Assembly (NCBI GenBank): GCA_028023455.1
Contig: JAQFVV010012477.1
Coordinates: 4,171,365-4,235,364, forward strand
Origin: Epiperipatus broadwayi
Taxonomy: Eukaryota; Onychophora; Udeonychophora; Euonychophora; Peripatidae
Direction: 5' to 3'
DNA length: 64,000 bases
The notes beneath the pieces were generated by a model. That model ran no database searches and was not told the DNA's origin. It saw nothing but the letters and a program-made list of their open reading frames with translations. This document shows, one piece after another, positions 24,836-36,864 of this stretch (position 1 is its first letter; every line of letters begins with the position of its first letter). The position numbers were made by a program, and so were the translations under genes.

Positions 24836-25513
24836 AATAAAATAATATTTTCTTTACAGGTAAAGTATTCAAAGAATAGCAAGAATTTATATCACAGGCC
24901 TGTCTGAGTATAAAATAATTTGTTAATATCTGATTGACTAAAGTATTGGTGTTCAAAATTATGGACTAGTACTGGTTTAAGATTGACTATTTCAAGGGGT
25001 ACATCTCTATTTATTAATGATAGGAGAATAAGTTTTAATAAAATTAATTATTATTAGTTACTGAGAAAAAAAACGATGAATATTACAAAGAGTTGCAGTA
25101 CAAAAGACATTAAGCCAACTTAAAAGAGATCACTATAGAAACAAATTCCAGCATTTCACCATTAGAATGCTTATGGATATCAATGGTACTATGAGATAGT
25201 GGAATCACTATTCTAAACAATGGCCAATGAAGACAGGAAACATTTTATATAGTTAGAATAATTACTTTTTTATACTACTGATTACAACAAGATGTTTACT
25301 AGAAGTAACATCATGCATGTGAGGTCCTGAAATGCTTAAGACATTTTGGGCTCCACATATAATTTGATAAATTATTTTTTAAAAGATCTTTTAAATCTCT
25401 GACAAAATTTATATCAATTACTAAAAGACTTTAACTAACCTCCACAACACCACACATTCTTTTGAAATCATAGTGAATAAAGATACAACAAAAACAAATG
25501 ACTATCAAGATGC
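24836..25513. other. AT-rich DNA, no gene seen
   Basis: AT-rich sequence between the LINE array and the next repeat. No recognisable feature was found. Confidence 0.5.
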
Positions 25514-25560
25514 ATTTCATGCTGAACCAGCACTCATCAGTTGGTCTAGGTTATCAGTCA
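25514..25560 (-). ncRNA. Hammerhead-ribozyme-like core, copy B
   Basis: On the minus strand: GACCAACTGATGAGTGCTGG followed by TTCAGCATGAAAT. CTGATGAG (25540-25533) and GAAA (25518-25515) bracket a hairpin GTGCTG-GTT-CAGCAT in which all six positions pair (one G-U). Compared with copy A, position 3 of helix II is G and not A, which restores a pair with C. The flanking sequence differs from the other copies, so only the core is shared. Helix I and III partners were not found. Confidence 0.35.
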
Positions 25561-25651
25561 TATAAGTTGTAGAGCATCATGCATTTAAAAAATAATGCCA
25601 TATATAAGATTTAGAGTTATAATTATTATTAATTTATTTACTCATTACGTA

Positions 25652-26042
25652 ATATATATATATTAAGGCTATGCCCTTAAGGTTATGCGCCTGAACTTCG
25701 ATAGTAGGGATCTCTACACATCTTTAACACAAGATTAACAACTTTAAAAGACAAGAGTATCTTCAACCTACTTTTTAAATATATAGACGAATCTAAAGCA
25801 TTTTGATTGGAGAGTGTGAAGCTATTAAATACTTCACTGATTAAGTCCACAGTTTCTATTTCACACTAACGTCGCGAAATCTTTCAATTTACAAAGAGTT
25901 AGTGTTAAGATCTTATACTTAGAAATCTTTTAAGATAATTTAAAATTGTAATTATTATTAATTTATTAAGCGCATAGTAGAGGTTCCTACTATCAAAGTT
26001 CAGGCGCATAGTCTTAGGATGATAGATAACCTTAATATATAT
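25652..26042. mobile_element. Fold-back element, about 390 bp
   Basis: The left arm TATATTAAGG...TATGCGCCTGAACTTCGATAG...CTCTAC (25652-25716) is mirrored by the right arm CGCATAGTAGAGG, CTATCAAAGTTCAGGCGCAT and AACCTTAATATATATA (25971-26042). TAATTATTATTAATTTATT occurs at both 25619-25638 and 25948-25967, just outside the left arm but just inside the right one. No coding capacity. Most likely a MITE-like fold-back. Confidence 0.6.
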
Positions 26043-27608
26043 AGGTTTAGAGTTATTTAAAAATATTGCTAATTAAAAAATAAATAAATATACAAACAAA
26101 AAACAATGTAACTTTTTATTTGTGAAACAAAAAGAATGTTTTATTTTTTATTTTTTATAAAATAAACTTTATTAATAGGAAATTATATATAGGAGAAAAC
26201 AAATTATGTGATGTATGATAAATAATTTATGAAAATATAAGCACTATGACTGGTAGTTGAGGGTTTAAGGATGCACTTAAATTATAAATAAATATAAAGA
26301 TATATAGATTTTCAATAACTAAAGACTTAATTAATAATCGATATTAACAAAAAAATATTCTCTTCATAAGCGTTCTTTTTTCTTTTTGATGCAGCAAATG
26401 ATCAATAATATTTTTTATAATCCGACTGTTAAATGATATGATTTTCAATACATATTATTGATAAATTGTCTAAACAGCTCTGATCAAGGTAATTTTATAA
26501 TAATTTCTAAACTGTTTGAGAGTAGAAAAAAGTATTTTCTCACTTGTGTTGAAAATAGTTAATGTAATAAATATTTTCAGATTTGTTTTATAATATGGAT
26601 CAAACTTAAATTTTTTAGAGATATTGAACTAATGATTCTCTCTTCCATTATGCAGTTAAAGATCTGAAACAAAATTTTTGTTAATTTGTTTTTTTAAGAA
26701 TTTGGGGAAAAGCAGATAGTAAAATTTAGTAACTGTAAAAACAGAAAATTATAATTGCTGAAAACATCACAATAAGTAAATAAGATTAGATTGGATATGT
26801 TCATAGAGACAAAAAATAATAAAAGATATATTAGAGAAAACATTAAAAAAATGGGTGAAAAAGTAAAAAGAAAGAAGATAATTTTAAAAAGGATTTAGAT
26901 TCAAAAAAAAAAAAAAAGTCTAAAAAGATCTTTAAAAAACTGCTTGTGAGAAGATAATTAATGATGATACTATATATGGTGAACAATGTAAGATGAGTTA
27001 GAATCTTATTTTATTTTTTTAATAAATGCATAATCATAATTTACTTATTTATTAATTTTTTTAAACAAATTCTGTTTATTTAATCTGGGGTTGTAATAAT
27101 ATTTTGAATCGTCAACATATATATAATTTATTTGTACAAATAATAGAAATGGAATTTACAATTTAAAATTGAGTGAAATTAAAAATACTTTTTTTTCCAG
27201 TTTTAATTTTAATTCTAAAAAAATATTATTAGTTCAAAATGTTAAATTAGTAAATTAAATACATTTATTTTTATCAAGCAAGAACCACTTGCAATACCAT
27301 GTGATCATATATATTCTGGATCTTATTAAGTATTTGTTTTATTCTACCTTTTAGAGTAAAAAAGCTTATTACAAATAATAATGATCCATAAATTTATAAG
27401 CATTGAAAAATGTAAGTTTATATAAGAGAATAAATTTAACAACAAAACTGATTAACAAGTATTAATCCAGAGAAACATCACTCAAAAATTGTATATGATA
27501 ACTTTTTTTCTATAGTTTATATAATTAAATAGCCAGTAAAAATATCAGATTGCCATATCTTAACTATAGTACTTCTGAGAAAAAAAACAATTTAAAAACA
27601 TACATATA
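26043..27608. other. AT-rich DNA, no gene seen
   Basis: AT-rich sequence. A Lys/Arg-rich translation near 26790-26900 faintly recalls a LINE C-terminus but is too degraded to claim. No other signal. Confidence 0.5.
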
Positions 27609-28083
27609 TAATCTTATAATTAAATATTAGTAAATACAGTAATCAAAAATTTTGAAAAGGATAAAAAATATAATCATCACTTAGCAGCCCTTTCGACTAT
27701 CCTCATAGTCTTTGACAAATAATTTTTTGAAAGGTTTACCTTCCTATAATTCCGTGATCTTAATGTTTGCTGCCTTTTTACGACCATAATAAACCATGTA
27801 TATATGGTTTTAATTTCAATTATAATAATGTAAAAATATTGCAAACTGAACAATAAAAGAAAAATAAAGGAAGCTATGCTAATATATAAACACAAGCAAG
27901 ACTTAATCAATAGGCAGGCAGCAAATGTTAAGATCACGGAATTATGGGAAGATTAATCTTTCAAAGAATTAGTTGATAAAGACTAAGAGAATAGTTGAAA
28001 GCGCTCCTAAGTGACGATTATATTTTTTATCTTTTTCAAAATTTTTGAATACTGTATTTACTAATATTTAATTATAAGATTAA
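27609..28083. mobile_element. Fold-back element with about 168-bp arms
   Basis: The left arm 27609-27776 and right arm 27915-28083 are inverted copies at roughly 90% identity. Shared blocks include AATCTTATAATTAAATATTA, GTAAATACAGTA, TTTTGAAAA, ATAATTCCGTGATCTTAA and TTTGCTGCC. A 138-bp spacer separates them. The 86-codon frame at 27677-27937 runs through arm and spacer and looks incidental. This could be transcribed as a long hairpin RNA. Confidence 0.7.
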
Positions 28084-31000
28084 GTATATTGCTTCAAAGA
28101 AATACAGACGTCAATTTATAATATTATTATATATATAAATTAAATCAATCAGGATTATTTTTTTAAAATGAACATTTTATTGACAATAAAAATAAAACAG
28201 TAAGCTATCCATATTAAAATGAGAGAATGAAGAACAAGGAAGACATTATACAATTATTTTTTTTTAAATGCATTTGGCAATAGTTTGAAATTGACTATTT
28301 ATAAAAAATAGATAGCCCAACTGATATAAAGTATGTACAGAATTAAAATAAATTTACTATATCCTTTGGATATTGTATCTTATCTACAAATTAAAAATGC
28401 TTGTGGTATAATGACTAGTATTCTAATCCGCTATGCCCAAGGCATATGATTCAAATTTTCGAGTGAAATTATTTTTTTTTTTACCTGAGAATTATTCTAT
28501 CAAGCTCATAATGTTTTTAAGCATTTGACTATTATTCAAATTAGCTGACCATTAAAAATAAGTATTTAGCTAGTTAACTAAAGATACCAGAATAATACAA
28601 TTGATCAATGTTGATTCACTGACCATACAAAAAAAAACATGTTTAGTACCATTCAAATGCTTATAGGAAAGGCATCTTATATTAATGAGTTCTGAGTTCA
28701 TGAGAATAAATATAAAGGTGCATACCAAGTATAAATGATTCTATATGATTGTAATGTTCATTATTGTATTATAACATTCTTGATCTAATTTTAATAATTA
28801 AATTATTTTAATTAGAAATATATATAAGCATTAAGTAATCTGCTGGAAAGCAAGTTTATAGGTTTTAAAAACTTATTTTCTTTTTGAAATTTATTTCAAA
28901 AATGGGTTTTTTATTAGGAGCAAGAATATCTTAAAATAATAACAATGTATATTTTACCATTACATAAAGTCACTACCTTTTGGACATGGAATAACTAGGC
29001 AAGAATGCAACATAACTAAACCATAATCTTGGTCATTATTGGCAACTATAAACTTCAATAATTTTCTTGATGGTTAGAAGCATATTTCAAAATTGTTTAG
29101 TAGTTGTGCATATTTGCATGCCTATAATCTGTGTTTGAATTTGAAGTAGTGTTTCTAAATTTGATTTACTTTCAGGTAGATGACAGCAATTCCAGCTAAT
29201 TAGCCAGTACTGGTCTGTAAGTGATATGTAGCTTTTTAAAGAGAGCATTCAAATGCTCACTGTCTAGCAATTGGCATGCCTAAGAAGTAATATCCTCCAA
29301 TCTGTTCATCTAAGGAGAAAAAAAAGGGGGATACTGAAAAAGATTTTTGCCTTTCATTGGGTTATTTTAATGCTACTTTACTTATTGCAAAATAATGAAG
29401 CCTTTCCCATCATTATAGTTTTCAGTTTTAATAGCAGATGAAAAATGTCAGACACTAACTAGATTTATTTTATCACTACTCATTGCATGGATTAACTTTT
29501 ATTTGTGATGCCTGTTTGTTTTCTTAAAACTATATGGTATTAGTACACTGAAAACAAAAAAAAACAATTTGTATATTTTCTCACTAAAACAAGTTATTAT
29601 GAAGTGGCTATCTGGAAATCCTGAAATTTTACTAAAATTTTTTTCCTCAATTTAAAAAGTTTCCAGCTTTAATAAGAACTGTGAACCTATGATTGTAGTA
29701 AACCAATTAATTAACTATAATATCATAAGGCTATAAGTGAAAGAAATATACAAATAAAAGATACGATGTAGCAATCTTAGTCCATTGCAGGACAAATAAA
29801 TTTTCAATAGGCTTTGTAGAGAAGAAGTAAAAGAAAAAGTCACATTCACTAGTCAGTTGGTTAAATTTTGAGCAGTAATTCTTCTTTGTTTACCCTTTAG
29901 TTAAGGATAGATAAATATCCTTTACAGATAAATATCCAATAATTATCTAAATTGCTATGGTCTAGTTACCAGAAAAAATATGTTTAGAATTTTTAATATT
30001 TTAAGTTTTATCGTGGCGAGGTTTGAACCTAGATTATGGCCATGTAAATATTTATGATTTATTTATATATAATTCAGTATCTTTGCAATCTTTTTTATTG
30101 CATAATGTTTTTTAATATTTATTTTTTTCACTGCACTTTTTCAAGCAATTTTGTTTTAACTGTTTTGATAATATAATACATTATAACATGTGAAATATTA
30201 ATTGTAGCAAATTGAACCTCAATTGTATAATGTATTTGAAATTGATATTTAACATCATTTAAGGCAAAGTTTTATAAAATATAAAATATTTACAGATGCC
30301 TGATGAAAACTGCAAGTTCATTTAAAACGAACAGAAATTAAAAACAATAAACTTTCTTGAAAGAGTGCAAAAAGAAAGGATATTATTGCATACATACTTA
30401 TTACATTATTAAGATGTAGTATAAAAGTATTAAATTTGGGAAAAAATTGCAGAATAATAAACTAGACATTATGTCACTAGACTTTTTGTAATATGCAAAT
30501 TTATAGTACAAGATAAAAAAAAAAAAAATTGGTCTTAAGTATTCCACTGCAAAGCAAAAGTTTTTCAACAGACCCCATGAGAGAAAAATGAAAATATAAA
30601 ATTATTCACTATATTTGCCAATTGCCAGGAGTTAAGTTCTAGAATAATTTGTGACAAAATATCTACTTAATTAATGATCAATATATAGTTAAATACGGAT
30701 TATATATCTAAAAAATACTAAGAGTTCCTATTAAAAAAAAAAGATGAATATATTTACTAGGAAATGAGAGCTTCAATAGATTTTATCTTTGATTTATCTT
30801 CTGGCCAATATTATATAGACTCCCATTGACTAATAAACGTTAGATGGTATGCGTGGTTAGTTATGAGCTAGCTAGAAAGCAGATTACCATTTTTTTCAAG
30901 AATATATATATATAATTCTGTAGCATTAAAGTAAGTTTTTAATAAAAAAAATATATTTGGAAAAAAAAGCTTTTACTTTATATTTTTAGAAAAATATATA

Positions 31001-32799
31001 ATTTAAAAAAGTTATAGGAAAATTATATACATAGTAATTTCTGTTTTAAAAGAAAGAATTACTATTTAACTCATTTGTTCACTCAATAACTGTGTCTTCT
31101 TGTAAATTACTTTTGAGAATTCAAAAGTTAATAAGACGTGCAAAAATGTACTTCAAGTATATTGATATCAAAAAAGTAGAATTGAAAAAAAAAATAACAA
31201 GCAGAATCTACAATTCGGATAATATAGAATATATTTTCCTCTTTTTTAACTCATTGTTTTCATAAAAGTTCATATTAGATGGTATATTTTCTATTATTTG
31301 TTCTATGAAATTTGATTTATGAAACTTGCGATAAAAATGAGATTGTTAAAAATAGAATGGTCTGTTTATTTCAAACATATATAAAAGTATTTGATGTATT
31401 TATGATATTATGACTGCAAAAAGATTTATGGTAAATGGCTTAAAAATATAACAAAACAAAACAAAAAATTTCATTTTATGTTGTAACTTATAGCTTTTAA
31501 AATTTGAAGGTCAGATTTAACAAATAAATTGATATCCTTTAAGGATTTATGAAGTAATTCTAGTGAATATTTGTTTAACTACATGCATTTATAGTTTTAT
31601 ATTTTTACTATGTCAATAATAAAACAAGACCTCAATTTCGATTAATGAATTAAGCACTTATAAATCTTCTAAGATTAATATTTACCTCTTTATCTATTTA
31701 CTCTTGAATGCACACATACGATTTAATAGTCATATATTTACTCACACACACCTGAAAATTTTTCTATACTGCAAGATAATAATAAATAGCGTGGGTGATT
31801 ATATTGTCTCTGAGATATGTCAAATATTTAATATCACATTTTTGATAAGTTGTAACCTATGTTTATAATATATGAGCTGTCTGTACAGTATTTCCACAAT
31901 TACATAAGTAATAAGCAATCAATGGCATCATATTCGTTTAAAGTGAAATGAAATGATAAAAAATCCCTAAGCCACCATGTAATTTTTTTTTAACAATTGT
32001 CTTATGATTAAAAAATTGGACTAATCTTTGCTGGATTTATGTTTGAGTACCAGCTAATTTTATTCAATTACCATGGAAGAGAATCAATCTCACATCAATG
32101 TAGAAATTTTACAATTAATATGTGCCAATTTTTTATTTGTAAAAAGAGTGTTATGTACATCTAATTACCATATGTGTGTAGAAACTGTAGGAAACAGGGA
32201 TTACTGAAATAAGACTGTGAAAGAAAAATTTCAAGCGTCAACATCAAATGGACAGAATTGGTAGTATTAAAATAAGAATTGTGGAGCTGTGATCTAATTT
32301 TATATTTACAATTATGACAGACATGCATAACTTATACCTCATTTTAGGGATTATAAAGTCATAAGCTATTGCAGTAGTTTTTGACTAAAGGTTAATATGC
32401 ATAACTTTTTTTGTTGCAGACTTATATTAGCACTTAATATCATCTTTTATTTTATTATATATACCTGTAGATAATTTTCAATAATAAAAAATTGCATAAA
32501 TTGAAAACAAGTATCAAGTTTTAAATGACATTATTAGTAATTATGAAATTGAATAAAAAAAATAAAGTCACTTGATTTGAATAGCAGACATATATTTTAA
32601 TATAAATAATCAAAAGTGCAAATAAAGAGAGTTCATTATACTGTTTTTTTTTCATATAAATTATAAAAAATAATGAAAATATCATATATAACAGCTATTA
32701 TAAAAATTATATATTAATAATTTTACATAAAAATCTTTTTTGGCATATGATTTTACAAACCATTTAACAAATATTAATAACATCTGTTTTAACAGTTAT
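28084..32799. other. Long AT-rich stretch, no gene seen
   Basis: Nearly 5 kb with no convincing open frame on either strand. One degenerate tRNA-like segment is listed at 28392-28462. A lone B-box-like GGTTCAAACCTCGCC on the minus strand near 30015-30030 has no A box. Confidence 0.5.
28392..28462 (+). repeat. Degenerate tRNA-like (SINE head) segment
   Basis: TTGTGGTATAATGACTAGTA resembles an A box region, ATGCC-CAA-GGCAT a hairpin, and TATGATTCAAATTTTCGAG a B box. Spacing is near that of a tRNA, but the cloverleaf is poor. Probably the remains of a tRNA-derived SINE. Confidence 0.3.
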
Positions 32800-34815
32800 G
32801 ATGTAATGCACTGTGGCTTTTACTTTTTCAGAGTCAGGAATCTCTCAGCCACAAAGCCCAGAGAAACCTGTCAGCCACATTCCATTCTCCTTTTATTTTC
32901 CACCTTAAGTTTTTCTCATATTCTTCACTATTGTTCCATCCCATTTCCACAACATAGTCTTTGTCAACCTATGATCTTTATATCTAAATATCTTTATCTT
33001 TCCCAAACCTAGCATAAAAAACAAGAACTCGCTTTTTGTATACTCACTTTGTTTATATTTATTCTCCCAAAACTTCATTATTTGTATTCTTTCTGTTTGT
33101 AAGCATTTCCATTCAATTAACAAATACCTAATATTTTCTCTGCCTTCCTTACATAACTTTCAGAATAACCCATATTTTTTTATTTATGTGTATATTCCCT
33201 TGTTGCTAAAGATTCTGTTTGAGCCTTACGCACTAAACTACTTTCCTTGCTATCATCATAAATTAACTTGCACCCAATATTCTGTTTACTTCTATATATA
33301 GATTTAAACTCTTTTTACTCTCCATACTAGTTCTCCATCTCTCCAACTCCATATTTCTAATAAATGCATCTACTCTTCTATCCTATTTCTTGCCACTATA
33401 ACATTCAACAATTCTCCTAATACAATCATTCCAATTTTTGTATAAGTATACTGACATAAATTCTTTATTCGAATCTTCTGCATACCATACTACCTTTCTC
33501 ACCCATCTTGTTGCCAGTTCTTTCTCATAATTCAATTAAATACAATTTGGCTATTCTCTTACTATCCAAAAATTGCAGTCTAGCAAACATTTTCATATTG
33601 TTTTTTGCATCTCTCATATAAAAGCTTGACCATCCCATTTCTCTTTGAATTGCCTCCTTTGTGATTCACACATCTGCATCTAATACATGTTTTCCAACTT
33701 CTCTTTGTACTTTTTCTGAGTAATCTAATACTCCTTTACTAACACATAATGCATTGTTATCCTAAGTTAAGCCTGCTATTGTCACTCCCATACAATTCTA
33801 GCTACATCATATTTATTATATGAAAATGTCTTCCAATCTCTCTTTGCACTTTTTCTAAGTAATCTAAAACCCCTTTACTAATACATAATGCATTGTTACC
33901 ATAAGTTAGCCCTGCTACTGTCACTCCAATACAATTCTAGCTACATCATATTTATTATATGAGCACACTATTAATTTCCTTATCAGTCCCTTTCTTTTAT
34001 TTGCTTCATTTATCAATTTTTTCTCCCACTCATTCAAGCAATTTCTCTGATTACTTAAGACAATTCCCAAATAGTTATATGTATTCACCACATTTAATTT
34101 TATATCCCCAATAAAAATTTTCTCTTCTTTTTCCTCAGTATTTATCATCATTACATTTAATTTTTCTTCACTAAATTTAATCCCCATATCTTTATCTACT
34201 CTTGCACATGTCTTCAGCATAATGTCCACATCTTCCTATTTTCTATAAACAAGAAAATATCATCCAAAAATAAAGACCTAATAATGTATATATTCCCTTG
34301 GCACTTATTAGTGGTATCTCTTCCTCTCTTCCCAGTCTTTATATTGCTCTCTCTATTTCTCTCAAATATAACAAAAACAAAATAGGTAACATAGGCAACC
34401 TTGCCTTAGTCCCAACCCATTTTTAATTTCAACTGATTCTATATTTTCTAAATGATATGTATAGTAATTATTTTCATACAATCTCTTAATAAGATCCACT
34501 AAAGCTCCATTCATTCCCAAATTTACTAAATTTACCCATAATATATTTCTATTTACACTATCATATGCCTTCTCTACTTCTACAAAAACCATATATAACT
34601 GTTTACCTGTATTCCTACTCATATCTACAAGTTGTGTAACTACAAATAAATTATCTTCTAAATTCCTATCTGATTGAAAACCTTCTTGCATTTTTCCCAC
34701 TATATTATTTTATTCCATCCATTTTGTGACTTTCCAGAATCATATATGCAAAATTTTTATATAACATTGATATTACCACTATTGGTCTATAATTTTTTAA
34801 TCATATCATATTGTG
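32800..34815 (-). pseudogene. LINE family B: reverse transcriptase, 3' two thirds
   Basis: Minus-strand non-LTR reverse transcriptase, broken by several frameshifts. In order: KNYRPIVVISMLY (near 34800), a GFQSDRNLEDNLF fingers motif (34.68 kb), motif A as VEVEKAYDSVNR (the usual first Asp reads Glu), GLGLRQGC (motif B region), the catalytic box as SLFLDDIFLF near 34240-34285, NYLGIVLSNQ (34.07 kb), and a thumb ending near DVARIVLE (33.92 kb). After a frameshift TVAGLTYGNNALCISKG and QREIGR follow. The 3' end near 32800 matches 6398-6640. Clade not resolved. The element continues 5' at 35690-36130. Confidence 0.75.
33696..33962. repeat. 128-bp tandem duplication inside LINE family B
   Basis: 33696-33823 and 33835-33962 are two 128-base copies that differ at roughly ten positions. 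They cover the LINE segment encoding TYGNNALCISKG and its upstream neighbour DVARI. The duplication happened after insertion, or in this copy's lineage, because it repeats a normally single-copy part of the protein. Confidence 0.8.
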
Positions 34816-35689
34816 AGATGACAGAACTTTGTTTCAGATTTCTAAAAATAAAGTTTTTATTCTTTTTCTTTGGTGAAAATTTTGCAAAACATTTTTTTTA
34901 CGGCTTTAAAATTCACGTATATTTATTTTCTAATATTTTAATTATACAAAAAGTCAAAAGATGGTGGGAAAATTGAATAATTTGTATTACAAAGGTGCTG
35001 GAATCCTGGTTTGACAAGCAGACATTGGTTATTCTGTGATCACAAACTTTGCTGAGTGTATTTCACAGAAATATGCTTGTCAAAAAATATTATGATGTCT
35101 AAAAACTTGATTTTTTTAAAAAGTTTATGATTATATTTGTATCATAATTATGTAATAATTATTAAAAATGAAAAATATATATTATTACATATTTATGTTT
35201 TATAGAAATATTTCATTTTTACATATAAATAAATATTTTCTTTTGAATATTGTTACTAGAGAGATTATGTTTGCAGAAAAACTATGATTTCTAAAAATGA
35301 GGTCATTCATCCAATTGTTATTATATTTAGTGATATTTTAAAAATTATAAAAAAATTGTAAACCTTTAAAACATAAATTAATAGATTTAGTAGTTATTAA
35401 AAAAATAGTTCAGATATTTAAATCAAACATGAAACAAAAAAGATTTTATTCATTTTACAAATTAAAACAGCTCCACCTGAAATATGATGATATGACAGTG
35501 TTTTGTTTTGACCAAGTATAATTTTTAAAATAATTCTGGAAACCAAATATGATTTTTAAAAATTTATTTAATTTCTAAACAAAAATATCTATAGGATGAA
35601 ATCAAATTTATTATATTATGATAAATAATAATGGTTTAATATCAAAATGAAAGTTGAAAGCTTTAATCTAATGAGAAAAAAAATCTGTC
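34816..35689. other. Insert splitting LINE family B
   Basis: About 870 bp of AT-rich DNA separates the RT segment ending in a DKGKGKV-like stretch (35.69 kb) from its expected continuation KNYRPI (34.80 kb). This suggests a later insertion. Within it, TTTGACAAGCA (35011-35021) and TGCTTGTCAAA (35072-35082), with inner TTCTGTGA/TCACAGAA, form a nested hairpin of about 72 bp. No terminal repeats or target duplication were identified for the whole insert. Confidence 0.45.
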
Positions 35690-36130
35690 AGAATACAGGG
35701 AAATTAACTTTTTATGAACCTTACCTTTCCCTTTATCCTATTCTTGCATTATTGCAGCTGTCTGGAAATTCTCTCTTCTGCACTATCTTATTAAAATATG
35801 ATAATAGGTTTAATTTTGCTATACTTCCTAAATTCATCACTATCTCTGCTTCACACCCATAATAAACCTTTTGACTTTCCACTTTTCAAATTTTTCCTGC
35901 CTCATTTAATTCATTTTCTGTAAACCTAATATTCCCATAACTATACCCTTTCATGCTTGTTACCATTCTGTCTTTCACATCTAACATCTTTTCTATATCC
36001 CTTACATACTTATTTAAGATTGTATCTAATTCTTTCTTAGAGATATACTCTATTCATTCTCTCTCCCCTACATTTCTTTTTTTAATATGTGTCCAAAATT
36101 TTTTACTCCATCTCTTCCACTTTTAATACC
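35690..36130 (-). pseudogene. LINE family B: N-terminal part of reverse transcriptase
   Basis: Minus-strand translation reads KKFWTHIKKRN, KKELDTILNKYVRDIEKML, SYGNIRFTENELNEAGKI, VYYGCEAEIVMNLGSIAKLN and FNKIVQKREFPDSC. This matches the usual RT order: a linker, then the region before motif 1 that ends with 'FP..W'. An internal stop replaces a Trp codon. It lies directly upstream of the 34.8-kb segment in the same frame order, so both are taken as one interrupted element. Its 5' side abuts the fold-back at 36138. Confidence 0.6.
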
Positions 36131-36137
36131 CTCCAAA

Positions 36138-36864
36138 AGAGCACCATCTACTGGTATATAGCAGAAGTAAAGTAACAACAATATTAATAAACAAAAATAA
36201 ACTAAAATTATGATACAGCAATCCAATTTGTTAGAGATTCAATAAAGGATCACACAAATTCACTATATAACATTATACTATACAGAATAGATAAAACATA
36301 CTTATACAACTTTATACATACTACTTTATTATATTTTGTGTTATTTTTAATAGACCAATTATTAGCTAACTTTATTAAAGATTTATAAACATTCATACAG
36401 TTATCTATGTCATGCTTAATAAAATTAAGACTAATATATGAAGTAAATTACAATAAGCATAACATAGATAATTATATGAATATTTATAAACCTTCAATAA
36501 ATGTAGTAAATAATAGGTCAATTAAAAATGAATTGAAAATGATATAATAAAGTATTGTGTCTGTTGTTATGTTATATAGTTAATTTGTTCCAACCTTTAT
36601 TGAATCTCTAGAAATGATAATTCTATTTTACTTTATTCACATTTTGTAACTTCAATAAATCTAGTTAAGGTCATATATACAAAGTTTTATATGGTATGTT
36701 TTTTAAATAATTTTTACTTAATGTTATATAGTTAATTTGTTACAATCTTTATTGAATCCCTAATAAACTATATTACTGTATCCTAATTCCATTTTATTTT
36801 ATTCATGTTTTGTTGGATTAATTGTTATTGTTTACTTCAATTACATACCAGTAGATGGTGCTCT
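36138..36864. mobile_element. Complex fold-back with CCAGTAGATGGTGCTCT ends
   Basis: AGAGCACCATCTACTGGTAT at 36138-36157 is mirrored at 36845-36864. The arms continue to match inside (AGAAGTAAA, GGATACAGTAAT-type, GATTCAATAAAGG, ACTATATAACAT). The block TTATATAGTTAATTTGTT..CAA-CTTTATTGAAT occurs twice on the right (36571-36611 and 36722-36760). A second, inner inverted repeat is centred near 36430 (GACCAATTATTAG and TTATCTATGT against their inverses). No open frame of note. It may have inserted at the 5' edge of LINE family B. Confidence 0.65.

Noticed and set aside
26790-26980. Lys/Arg-rich translation resembling a LINE C-terminus
   Set aside because: The match depends on loose residue spacing in A-rich DNA; no anchoring motif is present.
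29990-30045. B-box-like GGTTCAAACC on the minus strand
   Set aside because: No A box or cloverleaf lies upstream; isolated B-box matches are expected by chance.
32740-33012. 90-codon plus-strand frame
   Set aside because: It is antisense to the 3' end of LINE family B, and the same stretch recurs at 6.4 kb without an open frame.
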